Assembly (NCBI GenBank): GCA_050117315.1
Contig: JASFMY010000029.1
Span: forward strand, 1 to 57,554
Reading direction: 5' to 3'
DNA length: 57,554 bases
Origin: JANQIV01 sp050117315
Lineage (GTDB): Bacteria; Bacteroidota; Ignavibacteria; Ignavibacteriales; Melioribacteraceae
Below the pieces are notes generated by a model. That model searched no databases. It saw only the letters and a list, made by a program, of their open reading frames with translations, and was not told the DNA's origin. The position numbers and the translations under genes were made by a program. Below, in pieces: positions 7,589 to 16,436 of this stretch; position 1 is the stretch's first letter; the number at the start of each line of letters is the position of its first letter.

Positions 7589-10464
7589 TGCTCTCATTAA
7601 AAAAAATATTGGTTATATTCATCTTTATTCTAAGTAACCTTTCTGCTCAGGGATTTAACGAGGGATTAAAAAGAGAGGCTATTCTCCAGATGCAGAAAGG
7701 TAAATACGGTGAAGCGGTAGATCTCTTAAATAAATATATTTCAGCAAATGCCAGGGTAGCAGAAGGATACAATTTACGGGCCTTATGCCGTGAAAAAAGA
7801 CAGGAATACTCGCTCGCATTTTTTGATTATAAAAAAGCAATGAGGCTTGAACCCGAAAACGGTGAGTACAGAAGAAACTATGAAAGAATGATCTCTATTT
7901 GGTATCCCATATTATATGATAAGATTAATGGGCATAAAAGAGAAATAGCGATTGATCCGACTTATCCCTTTAATTATCTGGAAATCGGGAAATCATATAG
8001 ATGGCTTGAAAATTGGGAACTTGCAGAACTTTGGTATGACAGGTATCTGGAACGGGACCCTGATCCATCGCCGGATGAAATAATTAGGTATACACTGATT
8101 CTAACAGAGACAAGACATTTAAGAAAAGCTGAAAGGATTTTAGATATTTATGTAGAGAAATACCCTGATGATTGGCGTTTATGGAGCAGACTGGGCTGGA
8201 TTACATATTGGCTCGGGAAAAATAAGAAAGCTGAAAAGGCTTTTCTAAATGCTCTTGAATACAAACCGTTCTTTAAAGAAGCACAGGAAGGACTGGATTT
8301 TGCAAGAAGGCAGGGGTACATTATTCCTCTCGTAGATGACGACGACGATGAAGATGATTGGAGATATAGAGAGTATCCTATTGATATGTACTTTAGGATG
8401 TTGAGAAATGACCCCGATGATGATGATACAAGAGTTAAATTGATAGAAGCTTTGTTGGAAGTTGAGAGATACGAAGAAGCTTACCAGCAAGGTCAGTACC
8501 TTTTACCGAATTATGAAGAAGTTGATTGGTTCCAGGATTTATGGAAGAGGGTTATTGAAAATAGGACTGATGCTTATAACCTGAAAATTGATGAATATCA
8601 AACCTTATTGAAGCAGGACCCAACCAATAAAGAAGCCGTTATTCAAATTTCTCAATACTTTGCTAATCTGGAACAATATGAAGATGCAACGGAATTATTA
8701 ACTGAGTATTTGGATTATGATGATTCTGATTATGAGGTCATGTATTACCTGGCCAAGTTTTTGAGTTATGATAGACGATTTGATGAAGCGAAAGAATATA
8801 TTACAAAAGCGTTGGAACTTTCACCAAACAACTTGGATTATAAATTACTTGCTGCACAAATTGATATTTGGCTTGGAGTGGGTGATTTCTCAACCGCCGA
8901 AAGATATTTAAATGAAGTAATTTCTTATAACCCCGATAACATTTATGCATTAATAGCCCTTGGAGCACTATATTTTGATTCGGAACAATTTGAGTCTTCA
9001 CAAGAATATGCCGATAAGGCTGCATTAATTGATGCTTCTAACCCTGATCTGATGCAGTTGCAGTCTTTGCTGGAACTTAATGCTATGAGATTGGAACAAG
9101 AAAGGAAAATGGTCCGCCTAGAGGAAGGTAGAGTTATATTTCGGAACGGCAACTGTGTTGATGCGATTCCTTATTATGAGGAATATATCTCTACGAATGA
9201 TATTACTGAGGACTTATATCTTGAATTAGCGGATTTATATATGTGTGCGGATAGATACGATGAAGCCATAAGTTACTATGATTTGCTGCTTGAAGAAAAC
9301 TATGATTTTGAATACGACAAGCAACGTGCAAAGATGATTTTCTGGAGCGGTGATTCGTTAAGAGCGCTCGATGAATTTCAAAGATTATTAGAGGAAGACT
9401 CGTCGGATGTTGAGGTACGGGTTTATCTTGCAGATTCGTATATGAAAATGGACCGGTACGATGAAGCAAGAAGAATATATGAAAACCTTGAGGATGAAGA
9501 AGAAGCTCAATATTTTATGATCGATCAGAGATTATCATGGCTTCCCCCGTCCGAAGAAATGCTCAGAAACCCTTTCCGGAAGCTAATCACAAACCTTTTC
9601 TCTTATCTGATAATTACACCCCAGGGATACTGGTTTAACGATAATCTTGATTTTGATTACCGTTACGGCGGAATAGGATTACAGACAGGACTTTACAGCA
9701 GAGTATCGGTAGGCGGTACATGGTTATCAGGCCGACTGGCAAACGAATACGGACATTTGAATTACCGTGTATTAAAAGGCAACTTATTCATCCGGCCTTC
9801 AGACAGGTTGGGCATTGTACTTGGGTATGGAAATATGTTTTCGTTGGGTACAATAAATCAACCTATATGGGAGGCATCCGCTACTTATGAGATCAAAGAC
9901 AAATTTAAACTATCGCTTAATTACTTGAAAAACGATGGGGCAGTCGTTTTATATTCGCCGTATCTGGTATTCAGCAGGTTGACAGCGCACAACGTTAACT
10001 TGGACAGTTATTACCAAATGAAAGAAGGATTAAAACTAATTGCTAACTATCAATTGATATTTACCAACTCAACCTCCACTTATAAAAACAATGTAGGAAA
10101 TGCATTATCTTTGAAAATCGGTAAGTATTTTTTACCGCAATTTGCTGCCGGTTATGAATTTTACTTTTCGGATTACAAGTACACAATTCCTCTTTATTAT
10201 TCACCCCAGGAGTTTGTTTCTCATTCTATTTGGGGAGAATGGTTGGTTGCAAAAGATGATAAATGGGACATTAACATAGAGGGTAGAATAGGGTATGTCC
10301 CTTCAAATGATTTTGTCCTTTCGGATATTTCCACCAGAGTTAATTATGATATTTATGAAAGATTAAGATTATCAATGTTTGCTTTTCTCGGTAACTCAAT
10401 AAGAGAAGATGTTTCATATGCATCAAGGTCAATAGGCTTGAATTTATACTGGTCAGCATTCTAA
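7588..10464 (+). CDS. TPR-repeat plus outer-membrane beta-barrel export protein (PgaA/YaiO-like)
   Basis: The 958-residue protein has a signal peptide (about 1-20, ending NLSAQ). A long array of TPR helices follows (~25-650) with repeated patterns such as YDEAISYYDLLLEEN and DRYDEARRIYENLEDEEE, broken by an acidic linker (VDDDDDEDDW, ~248-258). From about residue 684 to the end there are alternating amphipathic beta strands that finish with a terminal Phe, as outer-membrane barrels do. This TPR-plus-barrel build is shared with PgaA, PelB/BcsC and YaiO-type proteins, which carry polysaccharide across the outer membrane. Position directly upstream of a processive GT2 synthase supports the same role. 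The start is fixed by the TAATG overlap with the ATPase gene. Sequence identity to any named exporter cannot be judged here. Confidence 0.85.
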   Translation: MLSLKKILVIFIFILSNLSAQGFNEGLKREAILQMQKGKYGEAVDLLNKYISANARVAEGYNLRALCREKRQEYSLAFFDYKKAMRLEPENGEYRRNYERMISIWYPILYDKINGHKREIAIDPTYPFNYLEIGKSYRWLENWELAELWYDRYLERDPDPSPDEIIRYTLILTETRHLRKAERILDIYVEKYPDDWRLWSRLGWITYWLGKNKKAEKAFLNALEYKPFFKEAQEGLDFARRQGYIIPLVDDDDDEDDWRYREYPIDMYFRMLRNDPDDDDTRVKLIEALLEVERYEEAYQQGQYLLPNYEEVDWFQDLWKRVIENRTDAYNLKIDEYQTLLKQDPTNKEAVIQISQYFANLEQYEDATELLTEYLDYDDSDYEVMYYLAKFLSYDRRFDEAKEYITKALELSPNNLDYKLLAAQIDIWLGVGDFSTAERYLNEVISYNPDNIYALIALGALYFDSEQFESSQEYADKAALIDASNPDLMQLQSLLELNAMRLEQERKMVRLEEGRVIFRNGNCVDAIPYYEEYISTNDITEDLYLELADLYMCADRYDEAISYYDLLLEENYDFEYDKQRAKMIFWSGDSLRALDEFQRLLEEDSSDVEVRVYLADSYMKMDRYDEARRIYENLEDEEEAQYFMIDQRLSWLPPSEEMLRNPFRKLITNLFSYLIITPQGYWFNDNLDFDYRYGGIGLQTGLYSRVSVGGTWLSGRLANEYGHLNYRVLKGNLFIRPSDRLGIVLGYGNMFSLGTINQPIWEASATYEIKDKFKLSLNYLKNDGAVVLYSPYLVFSRLTAHNVNLDSYYQMKEGLKLIANYQLIFTNSTSTYKNNVGNALSLKIGKYFLPQFAAGYEFYFSDYKYTIPLYYSPQEFVSHSIWGEWLVAKDDKWDINIEGRIGYVPSNDFVLSDISTRVNYDIYERLRLSMFAFLGNSIREDVSYASRSIGLNLYWSAF

Positions 10465-10717
10465 TATAAATCAATAGGTTAACTTCCTTTTTTTGCACCA
10501 TTTCTTTAATCAATATTTCTAATTTATTTTCTTGCAATAGGTTATAAAAAAAATTATATTCTTACTCGGTGTGTACTATTTTGATTCAGAACACTCATTT
10601 TGTAGAAATATGGGACATGATTATTAAAAAGGGTATACGAAAAAACGTTATATTTTAGGTTTCTGTGGCACTAAATTTGAGCATTTTTTTAATAATAATA
10701 TTTTTGTTAAACAAAGA

Positions 10718-12130
10718 ATGAAGCAGGAATTAAGGAAATATCAAATAGCACTTGACAATAGAGAAGTTACTCCCCCGAGGCGTAACGAGAAAAAACTAAA
10801 ACTCCGTACAATAATTGCCAGTGGAGTTGTTTCATTGATACTGGTTTTGATAATTATTTATACAATGCCGTTAACTGTACTTTCGTTTAACGGGCTGTTG
10901 GTTTACGCATCGATAGTTTCGCTGGTAATTTTTCTTTTTGTATTGCTTTTTAGGTATTTCTCAATTTTGGTGATGGCTTATCTTTATATAACAAAATATA
11001 CTGTTGAAGAAAAGGAAGGGTATTATCCCTTTGTATCGGTCATAGTGCCCGTTTATAATGAAGGTAAAGTTTTAAAAGATTCAATTCATTCGCTTCTACA
11101 GTTGGATTATCCTACATATGAAATAATAATTGTCAACGACGGTTCAACAGATAATACGGCGGAAGTAGGCAAAGAATTGGTTGGGCACCATCAGGGAAGA
11201 AACAGCCTTGTAAAAGTTTCCTTAATCAACAAACCTAACGGTGGAAAATCAAAAGCATTAAATGCCGGGATACAGTATTCGGAGGGTGATTTTGTGCTTT
11301 GCATGGATGGTGACTCACAGCTTTCAACAAACTGTTTAAAAATGGGTGTCCGTCATTTTGTTGATCCTGAAGTTGGAGCAGTTGCCGGAAATGTAAAAGT
11401 AGACAATAGGAAGAAATTTTTAACCGACCTTCAAGCTTTGGAATATGTTGAAGGCTTAAATTTGCCCCGCAGTGCACAGGGGTTAGTAAGGTCAGTAAAC
11501 ATTATTCCCGGTCCAATAGGAATTTTTAGAAAGAAAGCTTTAAGACAATCCGGTTTTTACTCAAGCGATACATTTGCAGAAGATGCGGATATAACATTAA
11601 AAATTCTATCCAACGGGTGGAAACTTGTGTATGAACCAAACTCAATAGCATTTACAGAAGCCCCGGAAAAATTACACCAGCTTCTAAAACAAAGATACCG
11701 TTGGACACGAGGAATTCTACAGGCAATAAGAAAACATAAAAAACATATCCTGAATCCTACACTAAATTTTAGCAATACTTTAATTCTGTGGGGAATGTTT
11801 TATGAAGCCCTCTTTTGGCCAGCAATGAATATTTTTGCTAATTTGTTTTTTATTATAGTAGCTCTATTTTACGGGATGTCAAGCTTGTTATTTTTTTGGT
11901 GGCTTGGTATAATGGTGTTGGATATGATGGCGGCTATTTATTGTATTGCTGCAGAAAAAGAAGCATTCAGAATGGTACCGTATTCAATTATTTATAGATT
12001 GGTTTTTATTCTTGTTATAGACATTACAAAAGCAATGGCTACAATTGAAGAATTCTTAGGAATTGAAATGACATGGGGCAAGCTGGAAAGAGTGGGTTCG
12101 GGAAGTACCCAAAAACCAAAAAAGAAATAA
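10718..12130 (+). CDS. Processive family 2 glycosyltransferase, polysaccharide synthase (PgaC/BcsA-like)
   Basis: This is a 470-residue inner-membrane enzyme with two N-terminal helices (~30-52, 57-83), a cytosolic GT2 domain (~100-330) and three or four C-terminal helices (~345-440). The catalytic signature is complete: VNDGSTDNT (D141), the DxD motif MDGDS (D197/D199), AEDAD (D289) and QRYRW (325-329). The family polymerises sugar nucleotides (UDP-GlcNAc or UDP-Glc) and threads the chain through the membrane. The layout is closest to PgaC/IcaA-type synthases, but the sugar cannot be read from sequence. No PilZ domain is present, so c-di-GMP control, if any, must act through a partner. A 253-base gap with no other gene precedes it and may hold its own promoter. 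The next gene starts 16 bases downstream. Confidence 0.93.
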   Translation: MKQELRKYQIALDNREVTPPRRNEKKLKLRTIIASGVVSLILVLIIIYTMPLTVLSFNGLLVYASIVSLVIFLFVLLFRYFSILVMAYLYITKYTVEEKEGYYPFVSVIVPVYNEGKVLKDSIHSLLQLDYPTYEIIIVNDGSTDNTAEVGKELVGHHQGRNSLVKVSLINKPNGGKSKALNAGIQYSEGDFVLCMDGDSQLSTNCLKMGVRHFVDPEVGAVAGNVKVDNRKKFLTDLQALEYVEGLNLPRSAQGLVRSVNIIPGPIGIFRKKALRQSGFYSSDTFAEDADITLKILSNGWKLVYEPNSIAFTEAPEKLHQLLKQRYRWTRGILQAIRKHKKHILNPTLNFSNTLILWGMFYEALFWPAMNIFANLFFIIVALFYGMSSLLFFWWLGIMVLDMMAAIYCIAAEKEAFRMVPYSIIYRLVFILVIDITKAMATIEEFLGIEMTWGKLERVGSGSTQKPKKK

Positions 12131-12146
12131 ACTTGGAGAGTTATAA

Positions 12147-12656
12147 ATGGAATTAATTCCAATACTATCTTTGATAATATTAGTGGCAACAATTTCAACA
12201 TTTATTCTTGCTGTTGGGGCCTACATTCTATATAAAATTAGAGAAAGAAAAGGGAGGGTGGCACAAGCACCTCAACCTGCTGCAATTCCTGCTGAGTTAG
12301 TAACACCTGCACCTTTAGTTGCAGAGCAAAAGGTAGATCAATCAGCAGGAAGAAGAACATTTACGGAAGAAACACATGTCACTAGATTTACAGGAACGGA
12401 TTATCAAAGACAACCTTTATATATGACTGGTCAGGAAGAAGTTAAGCAAAGCGGGCCGGAAATGAGACCGACATACGTAAATCCGCCAACTTCAGAGACA
12501 AGATATGAAAAACCCAAACCGAGTGTTACCGAGGCAGAACCTTATTCGAAGAGGAAGTTCATGAGATACACCAAGGAAGGCTATATTGATCCCGCTCGGG
12601 AAGAAAAGAAAAAAGAAGAGAAAAAAAGTAAAGAAGATACTTTGAGATGGCGGTAA
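12147..12656 (+). CDS. One-helix membrane protein with charged, proline-rich tail
   Basis: The 169-residue protein has one transmembrane helix (about 4-30, LIPILSLIILVATISTFILAVGAYIL). An Ala/Pro-rich linker follows, then a highly charged tail ending in an EEKKKEEKKSKED run. No catalytic motif or known family is visible. A GGAGAG ribosome site precedes the ATG. The stop overlaps the next gene's start by 10 bases, so the two are probably translationally coupled. By position it corresponds to accessory subunits such as PgaD that sit beside a PgaC-type synthase, but the sequence does not show homology (PgaD has two helices). I infer a synthase-associated adaptor. Confidence 0.7.
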   Translation: MELIPILSLIILVATISTFILAVGAYILYKIRERKGRVAQAPQPAAIPAELVTPAPLVAEQKVDQSAGRRTFTEETHVTRFTGTDYQRQPLYMTGQEEVKQSGPEMRPTYVNPPTSETRYEKPKPSVTEAEPYSKRKFMRYTKEGYIDPAREEKKKEEKKSKEDTLRWR

Positions 12657-14557
12657 AAAATAAACAGCGCAGCTTAAAAGTTAATTATCTTATTATTTTT
12701 CTGGGTGGATTAGTTTTGTTAACCATGGGAATTCTTGTTTTCTTAATGGTGGTTCAGAATGTTTATGGTAATTATGAACTGGAAGAAATTCTGCCTACTA
12801 AGAAAAATTTTGAGACTTTTGCTTATGAAGAAAAAGCTGCTGTTCTTTACTCTGTTTATACTGAAAATATGCTCCCTGAAGGAAGCACATGGTTAAGTGA
12901 TAATATAGACACATGGGAGAGTTTTCTAAAAGCTACAAAAATAGACTTTGATTTTATTACCGACCAGGATATTGAACTGGGTGAGCACAGGAAATATAAA
13001 CTCTTAATTTTGCCCGGTGCAAGAGCAATTAGCGACAAACAAATTATCCAAATTAAAAAATTTCTTGAAGAGGGAGGAAGTGTTTTTGCCACAGGCGGCC
13101 CGGCCACATTTTCAGACGAAGCAAAATGGAGAGGGTGGGAATTTTTTACCGAAGTATTCGGAATGAAATTCACCAAAGAAATTGATCCTGAAAAAGATAG
13201 ATACAAGGTTCATACCTTAAGAGGCAATTTGCCTATTACTGCCGGCGTACCTAGCGGTTACACCCTTAGAATTGCTACATGGGACAGGCCTATATATGCA
13301 GAAGTTTTAGAGCCGAGAACAGACCAGGTTAGTTTTTGGTACGACTTCAGAAATGAGCAGGGACTTGTCAGAGAGCAAATACAATTAAGTACCGGAATTG
13401 CATACGGCACATACGGTAAAGGACGGTTCATATGGTTTGGTTTTGAACTAAACTCTGTTATAGGTAAACAGGAAGATTATATATATTTCGACAGGCTTTT
13501 CAGAAATTCAATTAATTGGTTAACATATAAACCAACAGGCTATGTGAAAGACTGGCCGGATCCGTTTAAAGCTGCAATGATCCTTACACCTGAGATTTCC
13601 AATTTACCCGGTAATATTCAAAATTTAACGTCTATCGTAAATGCGCCTATGACATTTATTGTAAACCCGGAAACGGCAATTAATTACCCTGGTTTGATGA
13701 GAAGTATTTCCGGCAAAGGCGATTTTGCAGCATTGGTTGATGTCGGTGTTTACGAATCAATCTCGGATACGTTAAACGTTATGTCCAATAGGGAATTTCA
13801 ATACAACAACATTGTTTATGTTAAGGATACATTAAATAGTATTTTAAATGAACCGTTAAAAGGAATATTCCCTGTTTTTGGCTTTTATGATGAATATACT
13901 CTCCAGATACTTTCGGAAGAAGGGATTGATTTTTTAATTACCGATTCGTTAACAGATAGATCTGTTCCTAAAATTGAATACCGGAAAAACAAACCGATAA
14001 TGATATTAACAAGAACTGCTCGGGATGATTATAAAATTATTAAGGATTACGGTCTCACACAGACCGATTTTCAATACTATACCTATGAAGAAGATATTGA
14101 CAGGCTCTTAATTGAGGGAGGTTTATATGTGCTGAAGTTACATACGGATTATCAATTGAGACCCGGGTATGTGAATGTTGTAAAAGATGTTTTGGCTTAT
14201 GCAAAAGAGAACGATGTTTGGATCATATCAATTAAGGAACTAAGAGAGTGGTGGTTGCGCAAAGGAGGCATAGAAGTAAGATACGAAACAAGGAGTAAAA
14301 GAAGAATTTCTGTTGAAATATCGAATCCTACCGATAACCCGATTGTTGATTTTGTTGTTGAAATAAACTTAAATAAAAATGTGAAAAACGTAACTATGTC
14401 TTCCGATATTATCAACACTAAAATTCCGAGATACGAATTCAACCAATCCAACAATACTTTGTATATTTACATTAATGTTCTTGAAGAAGGTGATACAAGA
14501 TCATATTTAGTTGATTTTGAAAACGTAAATGATGAAAAACTAATAAAGATTTTCTAG
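12647..14557 (+). CDS. Membrane-anchored GATase-like plus degenerate polysaccharide-deacetylase protein
   Basis: The 636-residue protein has an N-terminal helix (~13-36). An alpha/beta domain (~60-290) resembles the class I glutamine amidotransferase/trimerisation fold (KLLILPGARAISDKQIIQIKKFLEEGG, FATGG) but has no catalytic Cys. A NodB-type barrel (~305-530) follows, then a short C-terminal beta domain. In the barrel the first motif reads AMILTPEIS instead of TFDD. The HxxxH motif is missing near FAALVDVG, although a late LKLHT strand is kept. Metal-dependent deacetylation is therefore unlikely, and the fold may bind the polymer or act as a scaffold, as other inactive CE4-like proteins do. 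It is co-transcribed with the synthase. Assignment to the NodB fold is by pattern and carries moderate certainty. Confidence 0.68.
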   Translation: MAVKNKQRSLKVNYLIIFLGGLVLLTMGILVFLMVVQNVYGNYELEEILPTKKNFETFAYEEKAAVLYSVYTENMLPEGSTWLSDNIDTWESFLKATKIDFDFITDQDIELGEHRKYKLLILPGARAISDKQIIQIKKFLEEGGSVFATGGPATFSDEAKWRGWEFFTEVFGMKFTKEIDPEKDRYKVHTLRGNLPITAGVPSGYTLRIATWDRPIYAEVLEPRTDQVSFWYDFRNEQGLVREQIQLSTGIAYGTYGKGRFIWFGFELNSVIGKQEDYIYFDRLFRNSINWLTYKPTGYVKDWPDPFKAAMILTPEISNLPGNIQNLTSIVNAPMTFIVNPETAINYPGLMRSISGKGDFAALVDVGVYESISDTLNVMSNREFQYNNIVYVKDTLNSILNEPLKGIFPVFGFYDEYTLQILSEEGIDFLITDSLTDRSVPKIEYRKNKPIMILTRTARDDYKIIKDYGLTQTDFQYYTYEEDIDRLLIEGGLYVLKLHTDYQLRPGYVNVVKDVLAYAKENDVWIISIKELREWWLRKGGIEVRYETRSKRRISVEISNPTDNPIVDFVVEINLNKNVKNVTMSSDIINTKIPRYEFNQSNNTLYIYINVLEEGDTRSYLVDFENVNDEKLIKIF

Positions 14558-14609
14558 TGAGAAAAATAAATTTTCTATTTTTAACCCAGCCAAAAAATAT
14601 TCAATTACT

Positions 14610-16433
14610 ATGAACTCGAAAAAGTACAAAATATTAATCGCAGTAGGTTTGATGTTGCTGGTATTCCGTGGGTGTGTAGAGAATATTTCCGATAGTGATT
14701 CTACTAAGCCGTCAATAACATTGTTAAGCCCGTTGAGTGGAGATACAGTTGAAGTGGGCAGCAATGAGATAAGCTATACAGCCTCAGATGCATCGGGAGG
14801 CTCAGGATTGTCAAGCTATGAGGTTTTCATAAACGGAGAGTCCAATGAAGTATATTCGCAGAATGATGACGATACGAACCCCGATTTATATTTGACTGTT
14901 GACTCTACATTGGTAAACACCAAAATAAGTTACTTTGTAACCGTTTATAACGAGTCAGGCGCGTATAAGTCGAGTGAAACCCAAACAGGTTTATATGTTA
15001 GGGAAAATACAGACCCGCCGGAAGCGCCTTATGACCTAACCTTATCATGGGTAAGTGATACCGAAATTTTATTGGTTTGGCAGGATTCGTCGGATATTGA
15101 AGAAGGTTTTGAAATTTGGAGAAAAGTCGGCGATGCGGATTTTGCCTTATTGACCGAATTATCGGAGAATACAACAAGCTTTAGAGATCAAGGATTATCT
15201 TCCCTTGTAATATATCAATACAAAGTTAGAGCTTTTAACGAATACGGGTACTCCGCATTCACTACTACTATAAGCAGTACCGGCGGCGAAAGCAATGCTC
15301 CGACAAATCTGGAAGCCGAAGCCCTTGGTGCCAGCATTGTTTATTTAACATGGCAGGACAATTCCCTTTTAGAAAACGGTTTTAGGATTGAACGCAAAAC
15401 AATTAGTGAAAGTGACTGGACAGTGGTCGGCTACGTAGGTGCAAATGAAGAAGAATTTACGGATGACCAGGACTTATCTCCCAGTGCTACATACCAGTAC
15501 CGGGTTGCGGCATTGCTTTCGGATAACGAAGTATATTCCGGCACCGTCCAGGTTACTACAGCTTCTTCAGATATTCCTTCTCCCGGTGATTTAGTTGCAT
15601 CTTTTGATGCATCTATTAATGCTGTTGTTGTTGAGTGGGTAGACGAAACAAAACAGGAAAATGGAACAATAATAGAAAGAAAAAACGGAAGCGGTGATGA
15701 TTTTATAGAAATAGGAACTACTGATACCGATGTAAACACTTTTGAGGATTACAGTGTTGAACCGGAAAATGTTTACACATATAGGGCCCAGCATACAACT
15801 ACCGAAGGAATTAATACACCATACTCCAATACCGATACTGCTTTCGTGCCGCAGTTGTTACCTGCAACACCGCAAAATTTAACTATCTTTGTGATTACGG
15901 AGAACCAGGAATACGGGTTAACATGGGAGTATTCGGACAGTGAAGAAATAGACGGTTTTGAACTTTGGATGCTCGAAGATACTGACGATGCATCTTATTC
16001 ATTGTTTGAAACCCTGGGAGCATCCAGAGTTGCAACAAGTGTTACATTACCCGACACCAGCAAAGATTACTTCTTTAAGATAAGGGCTTTCAGCGGTACG
16101 GTTTACTCTAAGTTCTCAAGCGAGGTCGGTACATCGGGCGAGTCCAGCGATTTTACATTAACTGCTTCCGAAACTACGTCGGACAGTGTCGTCCTAGAAT
16201 GGAATGATCCTTTTGACGACGAATATGGTTTTAGGGTGCAGAGATTAAGCGTTACTGCCAGTGAAACCGAATATACCAATTTATATATTTCCGGTTCGGG
16301 AAGCGGAGGCACATTAAGCTACACGGATGATGACATTAATCAGGGTGTAACATATCAATATAGAATACAAGCAATACTGTCAATTGAAATAGTATCTTCA
16401 AACGAAGTGGAGGTAACTATACCGGTTAATTAA
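14610..16433 (+). CDS. Fibronectin type III repeat lipoprotein
   Basis: The 607-residue protein has a lipoprotein-type signal whose modified cysteine would be C22 (LLVFRGC; Arg at -2 is unusual). An Ig-like domain (~33-135, SITLLSPLSGDTVEVGSNEISYTASD) is followed by five FN3 domains of ~90 residues. Each carries an L-x-W-x-(D/Y) strand, for example LVWQDSSDIEEGFEIWRK, LTWQDNSLLENGFRIERK and LEWNDPFDDEYGFRVQRL. FN3 arrays at the cell surface act as spacers or carbohydrate/protein binders. It follows the deacetylase-like gene after 52 bases and ends 3 bases before the kinase gene, so it belongs to the same operon. I infer a periplasmic or outer-leaflet component that contacts the exported polymer. 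Confidence 0.82.
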   Translation: MNSKKYKILIAVGLMLLVFRGCVENISDSDSTKPSITLLSPLSGDTVEVGSNEISYTASDASGGSGLSSYEVFINGESNEVYSQNDDDTNPDLYLTVDSTLVNTKISYFVTVYNESGAYKSSETQTGLYVRENTDPPEAPYDLTLSWVSDTEILLVWQDSSDIEEGFEIWRKVGDADFALLTELSENTTSFRDQGLSSLVIYQYKVRAFNEYGYSAFTTTISSTGGESNAPTNLEAEALGASIVYLTWQDNSLLENGFRIERKTISESDWTVVGYVGANEEEFTDDQDLSPSATYQYRVAALLSDNEVYSGTVQVTTASSDIPSPGDLVASFDASINAVVVEWVDETKQENGTIIERKNGSGDDFIEIGTTDTDVNTFEDYSVEPENVYTYRAQHTTTEGINTPYSNTDTAFVPQLLPATPQNLTIFVITENQEYGLTWEYSDSEEIDGFELWMLEDTDDASYSLFETLGASRVATSVTLPDTSKDYFFKIRAFSGTVYSKFSSEVGTSGESSDFTLTASETTSDSVVLEWNDPFDDEYGFRVQRLSVTASETEYTNLYISGSGSGGTLSYTDDDINQGVTYQYRIQAILSIEIVSSNEVEVTIPVN

Positions 16434-16436
16434 AAA

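Noticed and set aside
10672..10679. TAAATTTG as a Bacteroidota-type -7 box before the GT2 gene
   Set aside because: The -7 match is exact (TAnnTTTG), but no TTTG -33 partner is found at the right distance, and the lexA promoter here is of the ordinary sigma-70 type.
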